Assembly (NCBI RefSeq): GCF_006503695.1
Contig: NZ_SBIK01000006.1
Coordinates: forward strand, 62,001-126,000
Length of the DNA stretch: 64,000 nucleotides
Direction of reading: 5' to 3'
From: Tepidiphilus succinatimandens
GTDB lineage: Bacteria; Pseudomonadota; Gammaproteobacteria; Burkholderiales; Rhodocyclaceae
The position numbers were made by a program, and so were the translations under genes. The notes under the pieces were generated by a model. That model was given only the letters and a program-made list of their open reading frames with translations. It was not told the origin of the DNA and searched no databases. Of the stretch, positions 52,817-60,493 are shown piece after piece; the stretch's first letter is position 1, and the number at the start of each line of letters is the position of its first letter.

Positions 52817-53859
52817 CCGCGTCGGCTCCTCCAGCGCATCAGGCCGATCCAGGCCAGCAAAGCCATAGCGTGCGGCAAGGCCAAACCCTCCCAGAACCCG
52901 AGCCGTCCCCGCGCGATCCACCCATAGCTCACGCTGATGAAATTGGTATAGGCCACGAAGATCAGTACCGCCAGCACGAGGGCATAGCCCTTGCTCGTGC
53001 GCGGCCCCGCCTCTCCCAAAGGCAGGGCCATCAGCACGAGCAGCACCGCGGCCAGCGGCAAACCCAGACGGCGGGCGAGCTCGGCCCGCTCCACTCGTCC
53101 CGGTGCAAGCAACAACTGCGCCAAAGGCGCCGCCTTCATTTTGAACTTCGGCACCTCGCTCGAGCTCGCGCGCAAGCGCAGCTCCTGCCAGGCGAACCGT
53201 TCCACGCGAAAGGCGAGCGGTGCATCCCCTTCATCATAGCGCCGGCCATCGCGCAGGCGCACCCACTGCGCCCCTTCTCGCTGGAAGAGCTCGGCATCGG
53301 CCGCCAGCACCACCGTCGTCCTCCCCTCGCGCTGCAAGCGGGCAAACACCTGCTGCGTTCCATCTTTTCCCGGCGTCACGAAAAACACCCGCCGCCCGTC
53401 GCCCGACTCGCGAAACACGCCCGGCGCCACGCTCTGCGTCTCGTCGCGCGCCGCAGCGCTCGCTTCCAGCTCCGCCTTCTGTCGCTCCGCCCAAGGCGAC
53501 ACCCACAAGGTGAGCCACAGCACTCCCGCCGCCAGGGGCAATGCAAACGCCATCAAGGGGTCATAGAAACGCCACCGCGCCATGCCGGACGCGCGCCACA
53601 CCACCCACTCCGAATCGCGCGCCAGACGCTGGATGGTCAACAGCACCCCGGCAAAGCCGCCCAGCACCAGCACCATCGGCAACTGCCCGATCGTACTCAG
53701 CCCGAGAAAAGTCCACACCAAATCCGCCGGAATGTCGCCCATGGCCGCCTCGCCCACCAGCCGCACCACGAGCACGGTCAGAGCCACCGCGAGCAGCCCG
53801 ACGGCCGTCATCACCGTGTTCTGCACGATCTCGGCTAAAATGCTACGACGAAAGATCAT
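52813..53859 (-). CDS. lptF: LPS export ABC transporter permease LptF
   Basis: A 348-aa inner-membrane partner of LptG. The start MIFRRSILAEIVQNT at 53859 matches the family N-terminus. Membrane helices lie near 15-35, 50-75 and 95-120, a periplasmic beta-rich domain follows (about 130-255), and helices end the protein. Translationally coupled to lptG and divergent from pepA with a 25-bp gap, an arrangement common in beta- and gammaproteobacteria. Confidence 0.94.
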   Translation of the reverse strand: MIFRRSILAEIVQNTVMTAVGLLAVALTVLVVRLVGEAAMGDIPADLVWTFLGLSTIGQLPMVLVLGGFAGVLLTIQRLARDSEWVVWRASGMARWRFYDPLMAFALPLAAGVLWLTLWVSPWAERQKAELEASAAARDETQSVAPGVFRESGDGRRVFFVTPGKDGTQQVFARLQREGRTTVVLAADAELFQREGAQWVRLRDGRRYDEGDAPLAFRVERFAWQELRLRASSSEVPKFKMKAAPLAQLLLAPGRVERAELARRLGLPLAAVLLVLMALPLGEAGPRTSKGYALVLAVLIFVAYTNFISVSYGWIARGRLGFWEGLALPHAMALLAWIGLMRWRSRRG

Positions 53860-53884
53860 CGAATCGACTGCGAGGAGTGAGCCC

Positions 53885-55399
53885 GTGGAATTTACCATAA
53901 ACATCCAGCCCGCCGAAAAAATCCCTGCCGCCTCCTTCGTGCTCCCCGTCTTCGCCGACGAGCCCACGCCGCTGGCCAAGCGTCTCGACAAGCTCACCAA
54001 AGGCAAGCTCACGGCGCTCCTGGACGAAGAAATCGATCTCGACAAGGCCGGAAGCCTGCATACCTACACCACGCTCCCGGGGCTGGACGTCGAGCGGCTG
54101 CACGTCGTCTCCCTGGGCCCGCGCGCCAAGCTCGATCGCCGCGCCTGGATGAAAGCGGTGCGCGCGGCGGCCGCGGCGCTCGCCAACGGCCCCGGCGGCG
54201 CGGCGGTCGTGGCGCTCGCCGAGCTCGACGTGCCCGGCACCACGCTCGCCGAGCGCCTGCGCCGGCTGGCCACGGCGCTCGAAGACGCCACCTATACCTA
54301 CGACGCCACCAAAACCGCCAACGGCAAGAAACCGCGCGGCGCCGAGCGCATCGAACTGCCGCTGTCCGCCCCGCTCGCTCCCGACGAACTCGCCGCGCTC
54401 GAAGAAGGCCGCGCAATCGCCGCCGGCATGGCGCGCGCGCGCGAACTCGGCAACCTCCCGCCCAACCTCTGCACCCCCGCCAAGCTCGCCGAAACGGCGC
54501 TGGAACTCGGCAAGACCTACGAGCTCAAGGTCCAGGTGCTCGAGCGCGAAGAGGCCGAGCGCCTCGGCATGGGCGCCTTCCTCGCGGTCGCCGCCGGCAG
54601 CAAGACTCCGCCCAAGTTCATCGTGGCCGAATACCGCGGCAGCGGCGAGAAGCGCGGCAAGCGCCGCCCCGTCGTGCTCGTGGGCAAAGGCATCACCTTC
54701 GACTCCGGCGGCATCTGTCTCAAGCCCGCCGCCCAAATGGACGAGATGAAATTCGACATGTGCGGCGCCGCCGCCGTGCTCGGCGCCCTGGAAGCCGTCG
54801 CCCGGCTCAAGCTCCCGCTCGACGTCGTCGCCCTCGTCCCCGCCACCGAGAACCTCCCCAGCGGCACCGCCACCCGCCCGGGCGACGTCGTGCGCACGCT
54901 CGCCGGACGCACGGTGGAAATCCTCAACACCGACGCCGAAGGGCGCCTCATCCTGTGCGACGCCCTCACCTACGCCCAGCGCGAATACCGCCCCGAGTGC
55001 ATCATCGACGTCGCCACGCTCACCGGCGCCATCGTCATCGCCCTCGGCAAGGAAGCCACCGGCCTCATGAGCAACGACGAAACGCTCGCGCAAGCGCTCC
55101 TCGCGAGCGGCGAGCGCGCCGCCGACCCCGCTTGGCAGCTGCCGCTGTGGGACGAATACCAGGAAGCGCTCAAGAGCAACTTCGCCGACGTCGCCAACGT
55201 CAGCACCGACCGCGCCGCCGGCTCCATCACCGCCGCCTGCTTCCTCGCCCGCTTCGTCGACAACGTCCCCTGGGCGCATCTCGACATCGCCGGCACCGCC
55301 TGGCGCTCCGGCGAGAAGAAAGGCGCCACCGGCCGCCCCGTGCCCCTGCTCGTCGAATTCCTCCTCGATCGGGCTGCCGCTCGGCGCCAAGCCGACTGA
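53885..55399 (+). CDS. pepA: Leucyl aminopeptidase (cytosol aminopeptidase)
   Basis: A 504-aa hexameric dizinc/manganese M17 aminopeptidase; in E. coli it also binds DNA for Xer recombination. The C-terminal catalytic domain shows VGKGITFDSGGICLKP and the signature NTDAEGRLILCD, with metal ligands in these motifs. I chose the GTG at 53885: it follows GAGGAG by seven bases and gives VEFTINIQ, the usual family start. The frame further upstream overlaps lptF antisense. Confidence 0.95.
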   Translation: MEFTINIQPAEKIPAASFVLPVFADEPTPLAKRLDKLTKGKLTALLDEEIDLDKAGSLHTYTTLPGLDVERLHVVSLGPRAKLDRRAWMKAVRAAAAALANGPGGAAVVALAELDVPGTTLAERLRRLATALEDATYTYDATKTANGKKPRGAERIELPLSAPLAPDELAALEEGRAIAAGMARARELGNLPPNLCTPAKLAETALELGKTYELKVQVLEREEAERLGMGAFLAVAAGSKTPPKFIVAEYRGSGEKRGKRRPVVLVGKGITFDSGGICLKPAAQMDEMKFDMCGAAAVLGALEAVARLKLPLDVVALVPATENLPSGTATRPGDVVRTLAGRTVEILNTDAEGRLILCDALTYAQREYRPECIIDVATLTGAIVIALGKEATGLMSNDETLAQALLASGERAADPAWQLPLWDEYQEALKSNFADVANVSTDRAAGSITAACFLARFVDNVPWAHLDIAGTAWRSGEKKGATGRPVPLLVEFLLDRAAARRQAD

Positions 55400-55407
55400 C
55401 TCCTTCC

Positions 55408-55836
55408 ATGGCGCACGTGCGTTTCTACTACGACGTGCCCGAGCCGCTCGCGCTCGCCCACGAGCTCGTCGCCCGCGCCTACCGCGCCGGGCAAGAAGTG
55501 GCCGTGCGCCTGGAAGACGAAGCGGCGCTCGCCACCTTCGCCCAGCGCCTGTGGACGCACCAAGCCGGCGACTTCCTACCCAACGTGCCCGCAAGCTCCC
55601 CGCTTGCCGAACACACCCCCATCGTCCTCCTGCCGGCCGCCGCGCCCCTCCCGCCGCGCCCCGTCCTCATCCAGCTCGCCCGCTCCTACCCCGAAGCGGA
55701 CCAAGCCACCGACTGGATCCTGGAAGTCGTCAGCGCACAGGAAAGCGACAAAGCCCCCGCGCGCGAACGTTTTCGCCGCTACCGCGCCGAAGGTCACGAC
55801 GTCCAGGCCATCCCCCGTAAGACCCCGACCCCATGA
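55408..55836 (+). CDS. holC: DNA polymerase III chi subunit
   Basis: A 142-aa clamp-loader accessory subunit that links psi to SSB. The family start FYYDVPEPLALAHELVARAYRAGQEVAV and LWTHQAGDFLPN are clear. It begins eight bases after pepA, the usual order in proteobacteria, where valS normally follows; valS is not present here. Confidence 0.93.
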   Translation: MAHVRFYYDVPEPLALAHELVARAYRAGQEVAVRLEDEAALATFAQRLWTHQAGDFLPNVPASSPLAEHTPIVLLPAAAPLPPRPVLIQLARSYPEADQATDWILEVVSAQESDKAPARERFRRYRAEGHDVQAIPRKTPTP

Positions 55837-56090
55837 CCCCAGCCAACGACCCATCCCCTGCCACCCCGCCGCTTCCCGTAGACGACCTCCCGCTCCTCAC
55901 GGAAGTCGTCGATCCCTCCCCCGCCGCAAGCGCCCCGCCCCCCGCTGCTACCCTCGGTCCCACCGCCGAAGCGCAACTGCGCTGGATCGAACGGCGCCTG
56001 CCGCAAATCCTCGCCGAAGAAATGGCGCTGCTCGAAACGCGCGTCCTCACCCGGCTACGCCTCGAGCTGGAACAGGGACCGCCGAAATAA
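55833..56090 (+). CDS. Small DUF2486-like protein downstream of holC
   Basis: An 85-aa protein whose ATG overlaps the holC stop by four bases. It has a Pro-rich N-terminal half with the motif LPLLTEVVDPSP and a helical C-terminus (LRWIERRLPQILAEEMALLETRVLTRLRLELE). This layout resembles the DUF2486 proteins found beside holC in betaproteobacteria. Function is unknown. It is the last core-like gene before the mosaic region. Confidence 0.65.
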   Translation: MTPANDPSPATPPLPVDDLPLLTEVVDPSPAASAPPPAATLGPTAEAQLRWIERRLPQILAEEMALLETRVLTRLRLELEQGPPK

Positions 56091-56104
56091 CGTCGCTTTG
56101 CACC

Positions 56105-56133
56105 TTGTGGCGGGTAGTCCGTCGAACTACAAT
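56105..56133 (+). promoter_or_regulatory. Promoter with embedded inverted repeat; predicted leaderless start of the HTH gene
   Basis: TTGTGG (56105-56110) and TACAAT (56128-56133) are 17 bp apart. The ATG at 56140 lies six bases after the -10, where transcription should begin. GTAGT (56114-56118) and ACTAC (56126-56130) form an inverted repeat overlapping spacer and -10, a likely autoregulatory operator. Confidence 0.7.
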
Positions 56134-56139
56134 CACGCC

Positions 56140-56475
56140 ATGAAAAACGTACGCATGAGGATTGACCCTGCAATTCCAGAATCGCTGGAGGTAGGGCGCA
56201 TCGATCCCGAGCGGGTCGATGCCACGACGGAGAGCGACATTGCCCGACAAGCCGCCGCCGATGAGGCCGAAGCGGCGCAAGACGTCGCCCGCTTCGTGCG
56301 CCGCCTCCGCCTGCGCTTGGGTCTTAGCCAGGCGGAATTTGCCGAGCGGATCAATGTTCCGCTAGACACCATCCGCAACTGGGAACAAGGAAAGCGCTGC
56401 CCAACGGGTGCCGCCAAGGCATTGCTCAGAGTGCTGGACAAAGCGCCGGAAGCCGCACTCGCCGCCCTGCACTGA
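56140..56475 (+). CDS. XRE-family HTH regulator (antitoxin-like, no adjacent toxin)
   Basis: A 111-aa protein with a helix-turn-helix at about residues 50-105 (LRLGLSQAEFAERINVPLDTIRNWEQGKRCP), of the kind seen in HigA- and MqsA-type antitoxins. The N-terminal half (IDPAIPESLEVGRIDPERVDATTE) is short and acidic. No toxin gene lies on either side in the same orientation, so it is an orphan regulator or a remnant of a lost pair. The predicted mRNA is leaderless, and a palindrome overlaps the promoter. Confidence 0.85.
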   Translation: MKNVRMRIDPAIPESLEVGRIDPERVDATTESDIARQAAADEAEAAQDVARFVRRLRLRLGLSQAEFAERINVPLDTIRNWEQGKRCPTGAAKALLRVLDKAPEAALAALH

Positions 56476-56512
56476 CCTTGCCGAGATCCTGCCGCCGGAC
56501 CTGCCGCCGGGA

Positions 56513-56611
56513 AGGGTGGACCGGTGGCCATCCTCAACCGCAATGAACCCGCCTTCTATTGCGTGCCGGCAAAGGCATTCGAGGCCCTGATGGAAAAGCT
56601 CGAAGACCTAA
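56513..56611 (+). pseudogene. Fragment of a Phd/StbD-type antitoxin
   Basis: The frame reads GPVAILNRNEPAFYCVPAKAFEALMEKLEDL, the central part of Phd/YefM/StbD antitoxins. The N-terminal DNA-binding part and the C-terminal toxin-binding part are missing. It is cut at its 3' side by the direct repeat at 56613. Confidence 0.7.
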
Positions 56612-56612
56612 G

Positions 56613-56661
56613 AAAACAAAGGGACACCCACTTACTTTTCGTAACGCCGCATTCCGACGCC
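56613..56661 (+). repeat. Direct repeat, copy A
   Basis: A 49-bp segment beginning AAAACAAAGGGACACCCACT and ending CATTCCGACGCC. It recurs at 57665-57712 with a short divergent stretch and a 1-bp length change in the middle. It interrupts the antitoxin fragment. Confidence 0.85.
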
Positions 56662-56695
56662 ACTCCGATGCCCCCACCTCCAGTGGCCGGGTCCG

Positions 56696-56903
56696 ATGCT
56701 GGCGAAGAAGCACGTGTTCTACCGCGCTGGTGCCGTATTCGAGCGCCGGGACGGGAAACGCATCCTGGCCTTGTACCTGCTGCGCCGCCAGCAGAAAGGT
56801 CGAGCCGCGCTTCGGCATGGCCGACACCGTGCGCAGCGTGGCCCTACGGGAGTACCGGCGGCAGATGGAGCGGGCGCTGCGCGAGGAGCTGGCGAAGGGG
56901 TGA
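56696..56903 (+). pseudogene. Frameshifted remnant of an unidentified gene
   Basis: One frame reads MLAKKHVFYRAGAVFERRDG then KRILALYLLRRQQ. A second frame continues from about 56805 with KVEPRFGMADTVRSVALREY then RRQMERALREELAKG and stops at 56903. Joined, they look like the end of a basic helical protein broken by a frameshift. I do not recognise the family. Confidence 0.5.
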
Positions 56904-56919
56904 GGTCGCGCCCACTGCT

Positions 56920-57258
56920 TCAGGTAGCAACCAGGATGGACACCGAGCCTGCTGCGTGATCGCGTGCTTTAGGGCGGATGATGATCTCCACGTCTTTGTC
57001 CAGCTGAGTGATGAAGTGCAGCAGCCGCTCCGAAGAAAAACGGCGCAGCTTGAAGTTGCGCAGCTCGGAGACGTGCGACTGGGCAATCCCAAAAATCTCG
57101 GCGGCCGCTGTCTGGGTGAGTTTGCGCTCCTTGATCAAGTCGTTCAGGCGCATGGCCAGTTCGGTGCGCAGCCGACGCTCCTGAGCATCGGCAAATCCGA
57201 GATCCTTGAAGACATCGCCCGTGCCGACATCGATTGCATCATCATTCATCATGGCCAT
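56920..57258 (-). CDS. higA: HigA-type antitoxin (XRE family)
   Basis: A 112-aa antitoxin with a helix-turn-helix (about 40-95; IKERKLTQTAAAEIFGIAQSHVSELRNF), the form paired with Gp49-type HigB toxins. It would neutralise HigB and repress the operon. Its start overlaps the 3' end of higB by 17 bp. Clustered ATGs (57258, 57252, 57249) leave the exact start open. Confidence 0.88.
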   Translation of the reverse strand: MAMMNDDAIDVGTGDVFKDLGFADAQERRLRTELAMRLNDLIKERKLTQTAAAEIFGIAQSHVSELRNFKLRRFSSERLLHFITQLDKDVEIIIRPKARDHAAGSVSILVAT

Positions 57259-57619
57259 ATCGCACCTCGTAGTCTTGTCGCGCCAGCTTCAGGCGCTCGT
57301 GAATCAGTTCAATGTCCTGGCGGGCGGTGCGGATGCCTGAGGGGGATTTCTTCTGGAAGCAATGCAACACATACACCGCTTTGGCAAAGCGCACCGTGTA
57401 GGCCACTCGGTACGTGGCACCCCGCACATCCTCGACCAGCTCATAGACACCAGGGCCTTCGCCTTTCCAAGGTTTGGCCGAAGGCGGCTGCCCACCCAAC
57501 TGCACTACCCCCAGCCAGTAGCCAAAGTCATCGATGGCGTCCTCTGGGAACGCCAACAGATCGCGTTTGGATGAGCCGACCCAGTGCAAGGGTCGCTCTT
57601 GGCGAGGCGGTTTGGTCAT
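57242..57619 (-). CDS. higB: HigB-type toxin (phage Gp49-like/RelE superfamily)
   Basis: A 125-aa RelE-superfamily toxin expected to cleave mRNA on the ribosome. Family features: RPLHWVGSSKRDLLAFP at the N-terminus, YRVAYTVRFAKAVYVLHCFQKKSPSGI in the centre, and the ending DIELIHERLKLARQDY. The frame is open far upstream, but the ATG at 57619 begins the family alignment and lies six bases after a good -10 box, so the transcript is probably leaderless. Toxin precedes antitoxin, as in other higBA loci. Confidence 0.88.
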   Translation of the reverse strand: MTKPPRQERPLHWVGSSKRDLLAFPEDAIDDFGYWLGVVQLGGQPPSAKPWKGEGPGVYELVEDVRGATYRVAYTVRFAKAVYVLHCFQKKSPSGIRTARQDIELIHERLKLARQDYEVRYGHDE

Positions 57620-57625
57620 GTAGCA

Positions 57626-57654
57626 AATATACCTCATGCGATATATCCAGGCAA
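57626..57654 (-). promoter_or_regulatory. higBA promoter with embedded palindrome; predicted leaderless start
   Basis: On the minus strand TTGCCT (57649-57654) and TATATT (57626-57631) are 17 bp apart, and the ATG is six bases after the -10. An imperfect 20-bp palindrome (57627-57646, 16 of 20 positions symmetric) covers the spacer and -10, a probable HigA operator. Confidence 0.7.
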
Positions 57655-57664
57655 GTCTCTCGGA

Positions 57665-57712
57665 AAAACAAAGGGACACCCACTTATTGACGTAACGCCG
57701 CATTCCGACGCC
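57665..57712 (+). repeat. Direct repeat, copy B
   Basis: Second copy of the 56613-56661 repeat, same orientation, sharing AAAACAAAGGGACACCCACT and CGTAACGCCGCATTCCGACG. The copies enclose the frameshifted remnant and higBA. Confidence 0.85.
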
Positions 57713-57787
57713 CCCGCGCCCCCGCGCTCCGACACGCCGCTGCGCTGAGCAGCACAAAAATGCCCCTGCCCGGCTACAATACCCCCC

Positions 57788-58071
57788 ATGAACGCCCGCC
57801 ACGACGCCAGCTACAAGCACCTCTTCTCCTCGCCCAAGGTAGTGCAGCACCTCATCGAAGGGTTCCTGCCGGCCAAAGGGCTGGGGCGGCTCGAAGGCGA
57901 GGCCCTCTTACTCCAACGTATGCTCACCCGCCGCTTCGGGCCGCTGCCCGAGTGGGTGCAAACGCGCCTGCACTCGGCGTCGAGCGAGGAGCTCGAAACC
58001 TGGGCCGAGCGCGTGGTCGTGACCACCTGCCTGGGTGAGATGCGCGCGGCCAGACTCCCAAGTAGGCAACC
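57788..58071 (+). pseudogene. Rpn/YhgA-family nuclease gene with internal deletion
   Basis: The first 30 residues (MNARHDASYKHLFSSPKVVQ) match the N-terminus of Rpn recombination-promoting nucleases. The frame then jumps directly to a DUF4351-like C-terminus (LLLQRMLTRRFGPLPEWVQT, then SASSEELETWAERVV). Roughly 200 internal residues with the PD-(D/E)XK nuclease core are absent. The end also looks disrupted, running into the wecA-like gene antisense. TACAAT at 57775-57780, seven bases before the ATG, suggests another near-leaderless start, but no -35 is visible. Confidence 0.7.
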
Positions 58072-59157
58072 TCACCTCCGCCGCAGCACCCCCGGCGTGC
58101 GAAAGCGCACGATGCGCCGGTACAGCCACACGTACAGCGCCGCGAACCCGAGCGTGAAGCCCATCAGCACGTACGTGTGCCGCCAGAAGAGCACCGCCGG
58201 GATCACCGAGGCCGAACACAGCAGCCACAAGTAAGGGGAAGTGGCCGAATTGCGCCGCACCAGCGCCTCCGCCTCACGCCCGCCGGCCCAGCGCACGATG
58301 CGGCGGAATACCAGCGTATGCAAATGCAACGCATCCGGCAATCCAGGCGAAGTATCCCGCACTATCTTGCGCCGGTAGATGGAAAACACCGTCTCGAACA
58401 CCGGATACACTACCAAGAGCATGGGGAACCACGCCGACACCTCCGGGTGCCGCCCCACCAGCAGCACCGACACCTCGCCGATCAGGAAGCCCACCAAATA
58501 CGCCCCGCCGTCGCCGAGGAAAACGAGCCCCCGCGGGTAGTTCCACACGAAGAACCCCAAAATCGCCCCAACGCTGGCGATGCACACGTTCCACAGCAGA
58601 TGATCGCCCAGCACGTAGGCCACGTACCCTAGCGCCGCCAGGATCATCACCCCCACCATGCCCGCCAGGCCATTGAACCCGTCGATGATGTTGATCGCAT
58701 TAGCCACCCCGCCCACCGCCACCACCGTCAAGGCAAGGGCCAGCGGCCCATAGCGAAAAAGCTCATCGACGAACGGCACGTCCACCCGCGTGAGCGTCGC
58801 CCCCAGAAACCAAAACCCCAGCGCCGCCGCGCCCATGGTGAGCACAAGCCGCGTCCCCACGCCCACGCGCTTGGTCACATCCTCGGCAAGCCCCCCGGCG
58901 AACGCCGGAATGCCAGCCGCGAGCAGCAGGGCGAACTCGCGCGCGATGCCCCGACCGTCGAGCCACAGCACCAACGCCGCAGCCGTCAGGCCCAGCGCCA
59001 CGCCCACCCCGCCGATGCGCGCCACCGCATGGCGGTGAAACTTCTGCACGCCGGAAAACCCATCGTCGGCGGCAAGATGCCCATGAAAACGGTGCCACCG
59101 GATCACTCCCAAGGTCACCAAGAAACTTGCCAGAAACGCCGTCAAGAGAACGATCAT
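58072..59157 (-). CDS. WecA/MraY-family undecaprenyl-phosphate sugar-1-phosphate transferase
   Basis: A 361-aa polytopic membrane protein with about ten or eleven hydrophobic helices. It transfers a sugar-1-phosphate (GlcNAc in WecA) to undecaprenyl phosphate, starting O-antigen or exopolysaccharide assembly. The catalytic NAINIIDGFNGLAG motif (Mg2+ ligand aspartate) and FLGDGGAYLVGF are present. Substrate cannot be read from sequence. It is the most downstream gene of the minus-strand polysaccharide locus. Confidence 0.9.
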   Translation of the reverse strand: MIVLLTAFLASFLVTLGVIRWHRFHGHLAADDGFSGVQKFHRHAVARIGGVGVALGLTAAALVLWLDGRGIAREFALLLAAGIPAFAGGLAEDVTKRVGVGTRLVLTMGAAALGFWFLGATLTRVDVPFVDELFRYGPLALALTVVAVGGVANAINIIDGFNGLAGMVGVMILAALGYVAYVLGDHLLWNVCIASVGAILGFFVWNYPRGLVFLGDGGAYLVGFLIGEVSVLLVGRHPEVSAWFPMLLVVYPVFETVFSIYRRKIVRDTSPGLPDALHLHTLVFRRIVRWAGGREAEALVRRNSATSPYLWLLCSASVIPAVLFWRHTYVLMGFTLGFAALYVWLYRRIVRFRTPGVLRRR

Positions 59158-59372
59158 CGCCTTCTCACCCCTGCACTCCCAGTAAGGCCCGCTCCGCCCC
59201 GGCGCATGCCACCTTCGCCAGCATCTGCACCCCTGCGCACAGCAAACGCCGCTTCAGCAATACTGAGCTGAGCTTCCCCAAAAATTGGGATTGAACGAAC
59301 AGACCCCCTGCGCAACGGGATGAAAGCGGCGAATGCGGGCAAGCTCAACGGGCCGGGCGAAAAGTCGGTCAC
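59154..59372 (-). CDS. Possible small ORF coupled between glycosyltransferase and wecA-like gene
   Basis: A 72-codon frame starting with GTG that overlaps the glycosyltransferase stop (GTGA) and ends overlapping the next ATG (ATGA). It exactly fills the 211-bp gap. The product is Gly/Arg-rich in its second half, matches nothing I know and has no ribosome-binding site, so it may be chance. Confidence 0.3.
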   Translation of the reverse strand: MTDFSPGPLSLPAFAAFIPLRRGSVRSIPIFGEAQLSIAEAAFAVRRGADAGEGGMRRGGAGLTGSAGVRRR

Positions 59373-60493
59373 GCCGAAGCAGAAGGACTCACCTCACCGT
59401 ACAAAGCCGCATACGCCGCCCCCAGCGCCGCGCCGCAGAAGAGCCGCTCGTAGCGCCGCCGCGCCGCCGCGCCCATCTGCCGCGCCAGAGCTTCGTCCGT
59501 CAGAAGGCGCGCGAGCGCCGCGCGCAGCGCCGCCGCATCCTGCGGCGGCACCACCAGCCCCGTCTCCCCGGCCACGTTCACGTACGTCGTCCCCGTGCCG
59601 ATCTCGCAGCTCACCAAGGGCTTGCCGCACAACGCCCCCTCGACGAGCACCATGCCGAACGCCTCCGAGCGCAGATGCGACGGCAGCACCACCGCCCGGC
59701 ATGCCCGCAGCAGCGCCGCCTTTTCCGCCTCGCTCACCCGGCCGGCAAAGCACACGTTGCCCGGCGCCTGCGCCTGCAGCCGCCCCCCTTCGGCCCCCTC
59801 CCCGGCAATCACCACCCGGCCCGGCAAACCGCGCGCCGCCGCCAGCAGCGTCTCCAGCCCCTTGTAATAGCGCAGCACCCCCACGAAGAGCACGAACGGC
59901 TCCCCCTCCGCCAGCCCCAGACGCGCCAAAATCCCTCTATCCGGCGCCGCCACGCTCGCCTCGTCGATCCCCAGCGGAATCACCCGCACCTTCCCCCGCA
60001 GCCGCGCATCGGCCAGCACCGGGCTCGTGGCCGCATAAGTCGGCGAAGTCGCCACCACCGCCTGCGCCCGCGCAAACGTACGCCACATCAAGGGCGCATA
60101 GCACCGCGCCAGCAGCCGCTGGCGTACCACGTCGGAATGGTAGGTCACCACCACCGGCGAGCGCGGACGCACCGCCGCCAGCAGCGCATCGGCAAAAGGC
60201 CAGGGAAAATGCAGATGGATCACGTCCGCCGCGGCGGCAAGCCGCGCGAACTGCCGCAGCGCCGCCGCCCCCCCCAGATCGCACGAAGCCGGCGCCGCCC
60301 ACGAGCGCGCCCGCACCACCCGCCCCTCCGGCCGCTCCAGGACTTCCGGCCGCGGCCGCGGCGACAAAGCGAAGATCGTCGCATCCACCCCGTGCGGACG
60401 CACCGCCAGCGCGATCTGGCGCATCACCTCCTCGATCCCGCCGCGCGTATCCGGATAATAAGTCCGATACACCTGCAGCACCCGCAGGCTCAC
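59369..60493 (-). CDS. GT4-family glycosyltransferase
   Basis: A 374-aa cytoplasmic GT-B glycosyltransferase. The N-terminal domain starts RVLQVYRTYYPDTRGGIEEV, as in GT4 enzymes with an acceptor loop. The nucleotide-sugar domain has FVGVLRYYKGLETLL and the EX7E region in EAFGMVLVEGALCGKPLVSCEI. Donor and acceptor are unknown. Its start overlaps the stop of a truncated second glycosyltransferase by four bases. Confidence 0.9.
   Translation of the reverse strand: MSLRVLQVYRTYYPDTRGGIEEVMRQIALAVRPHGVDATIFALSPRPRPEVLERPEGRVVRARSWAAPASCDLGGAAALRQFARLAAAADVIHLHFPWPFADALLAAVRPRSPVVVTYHSDVVRQRLLARCYAPLMWRTFARAQAVVATSPTYAATSPVLADARLRGKVRVIPLGIDEASVAAPDRGILARLGLAEGEPFVLFVGVLRYYKGLETLLAAARGLPGRVVIAGEGAEGGRLQAQAPGNVCFAGRVSEAEKAALLRACRAVVLPSHLRSEAFGMVLVEGALCGKPLVSCEIGTGTTYVNVAGETGLVVPPQDAAALRAALARLLTDEALARQMGAAARRRYERLFCGAALGAAYAALYGEVSPSASA

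Noticed and set aside
56613-57712. CRISPR array
   Set aside because: Only two repeat copies about 1 kb apart; no regular spacers here or anywhere else in the window.
57752-57780. Promoter for the Rpn remnant
   Set aside because: TACAAT is present, but no acceptable -35 lies at 16-18 bp, so I did not list it as a feature.
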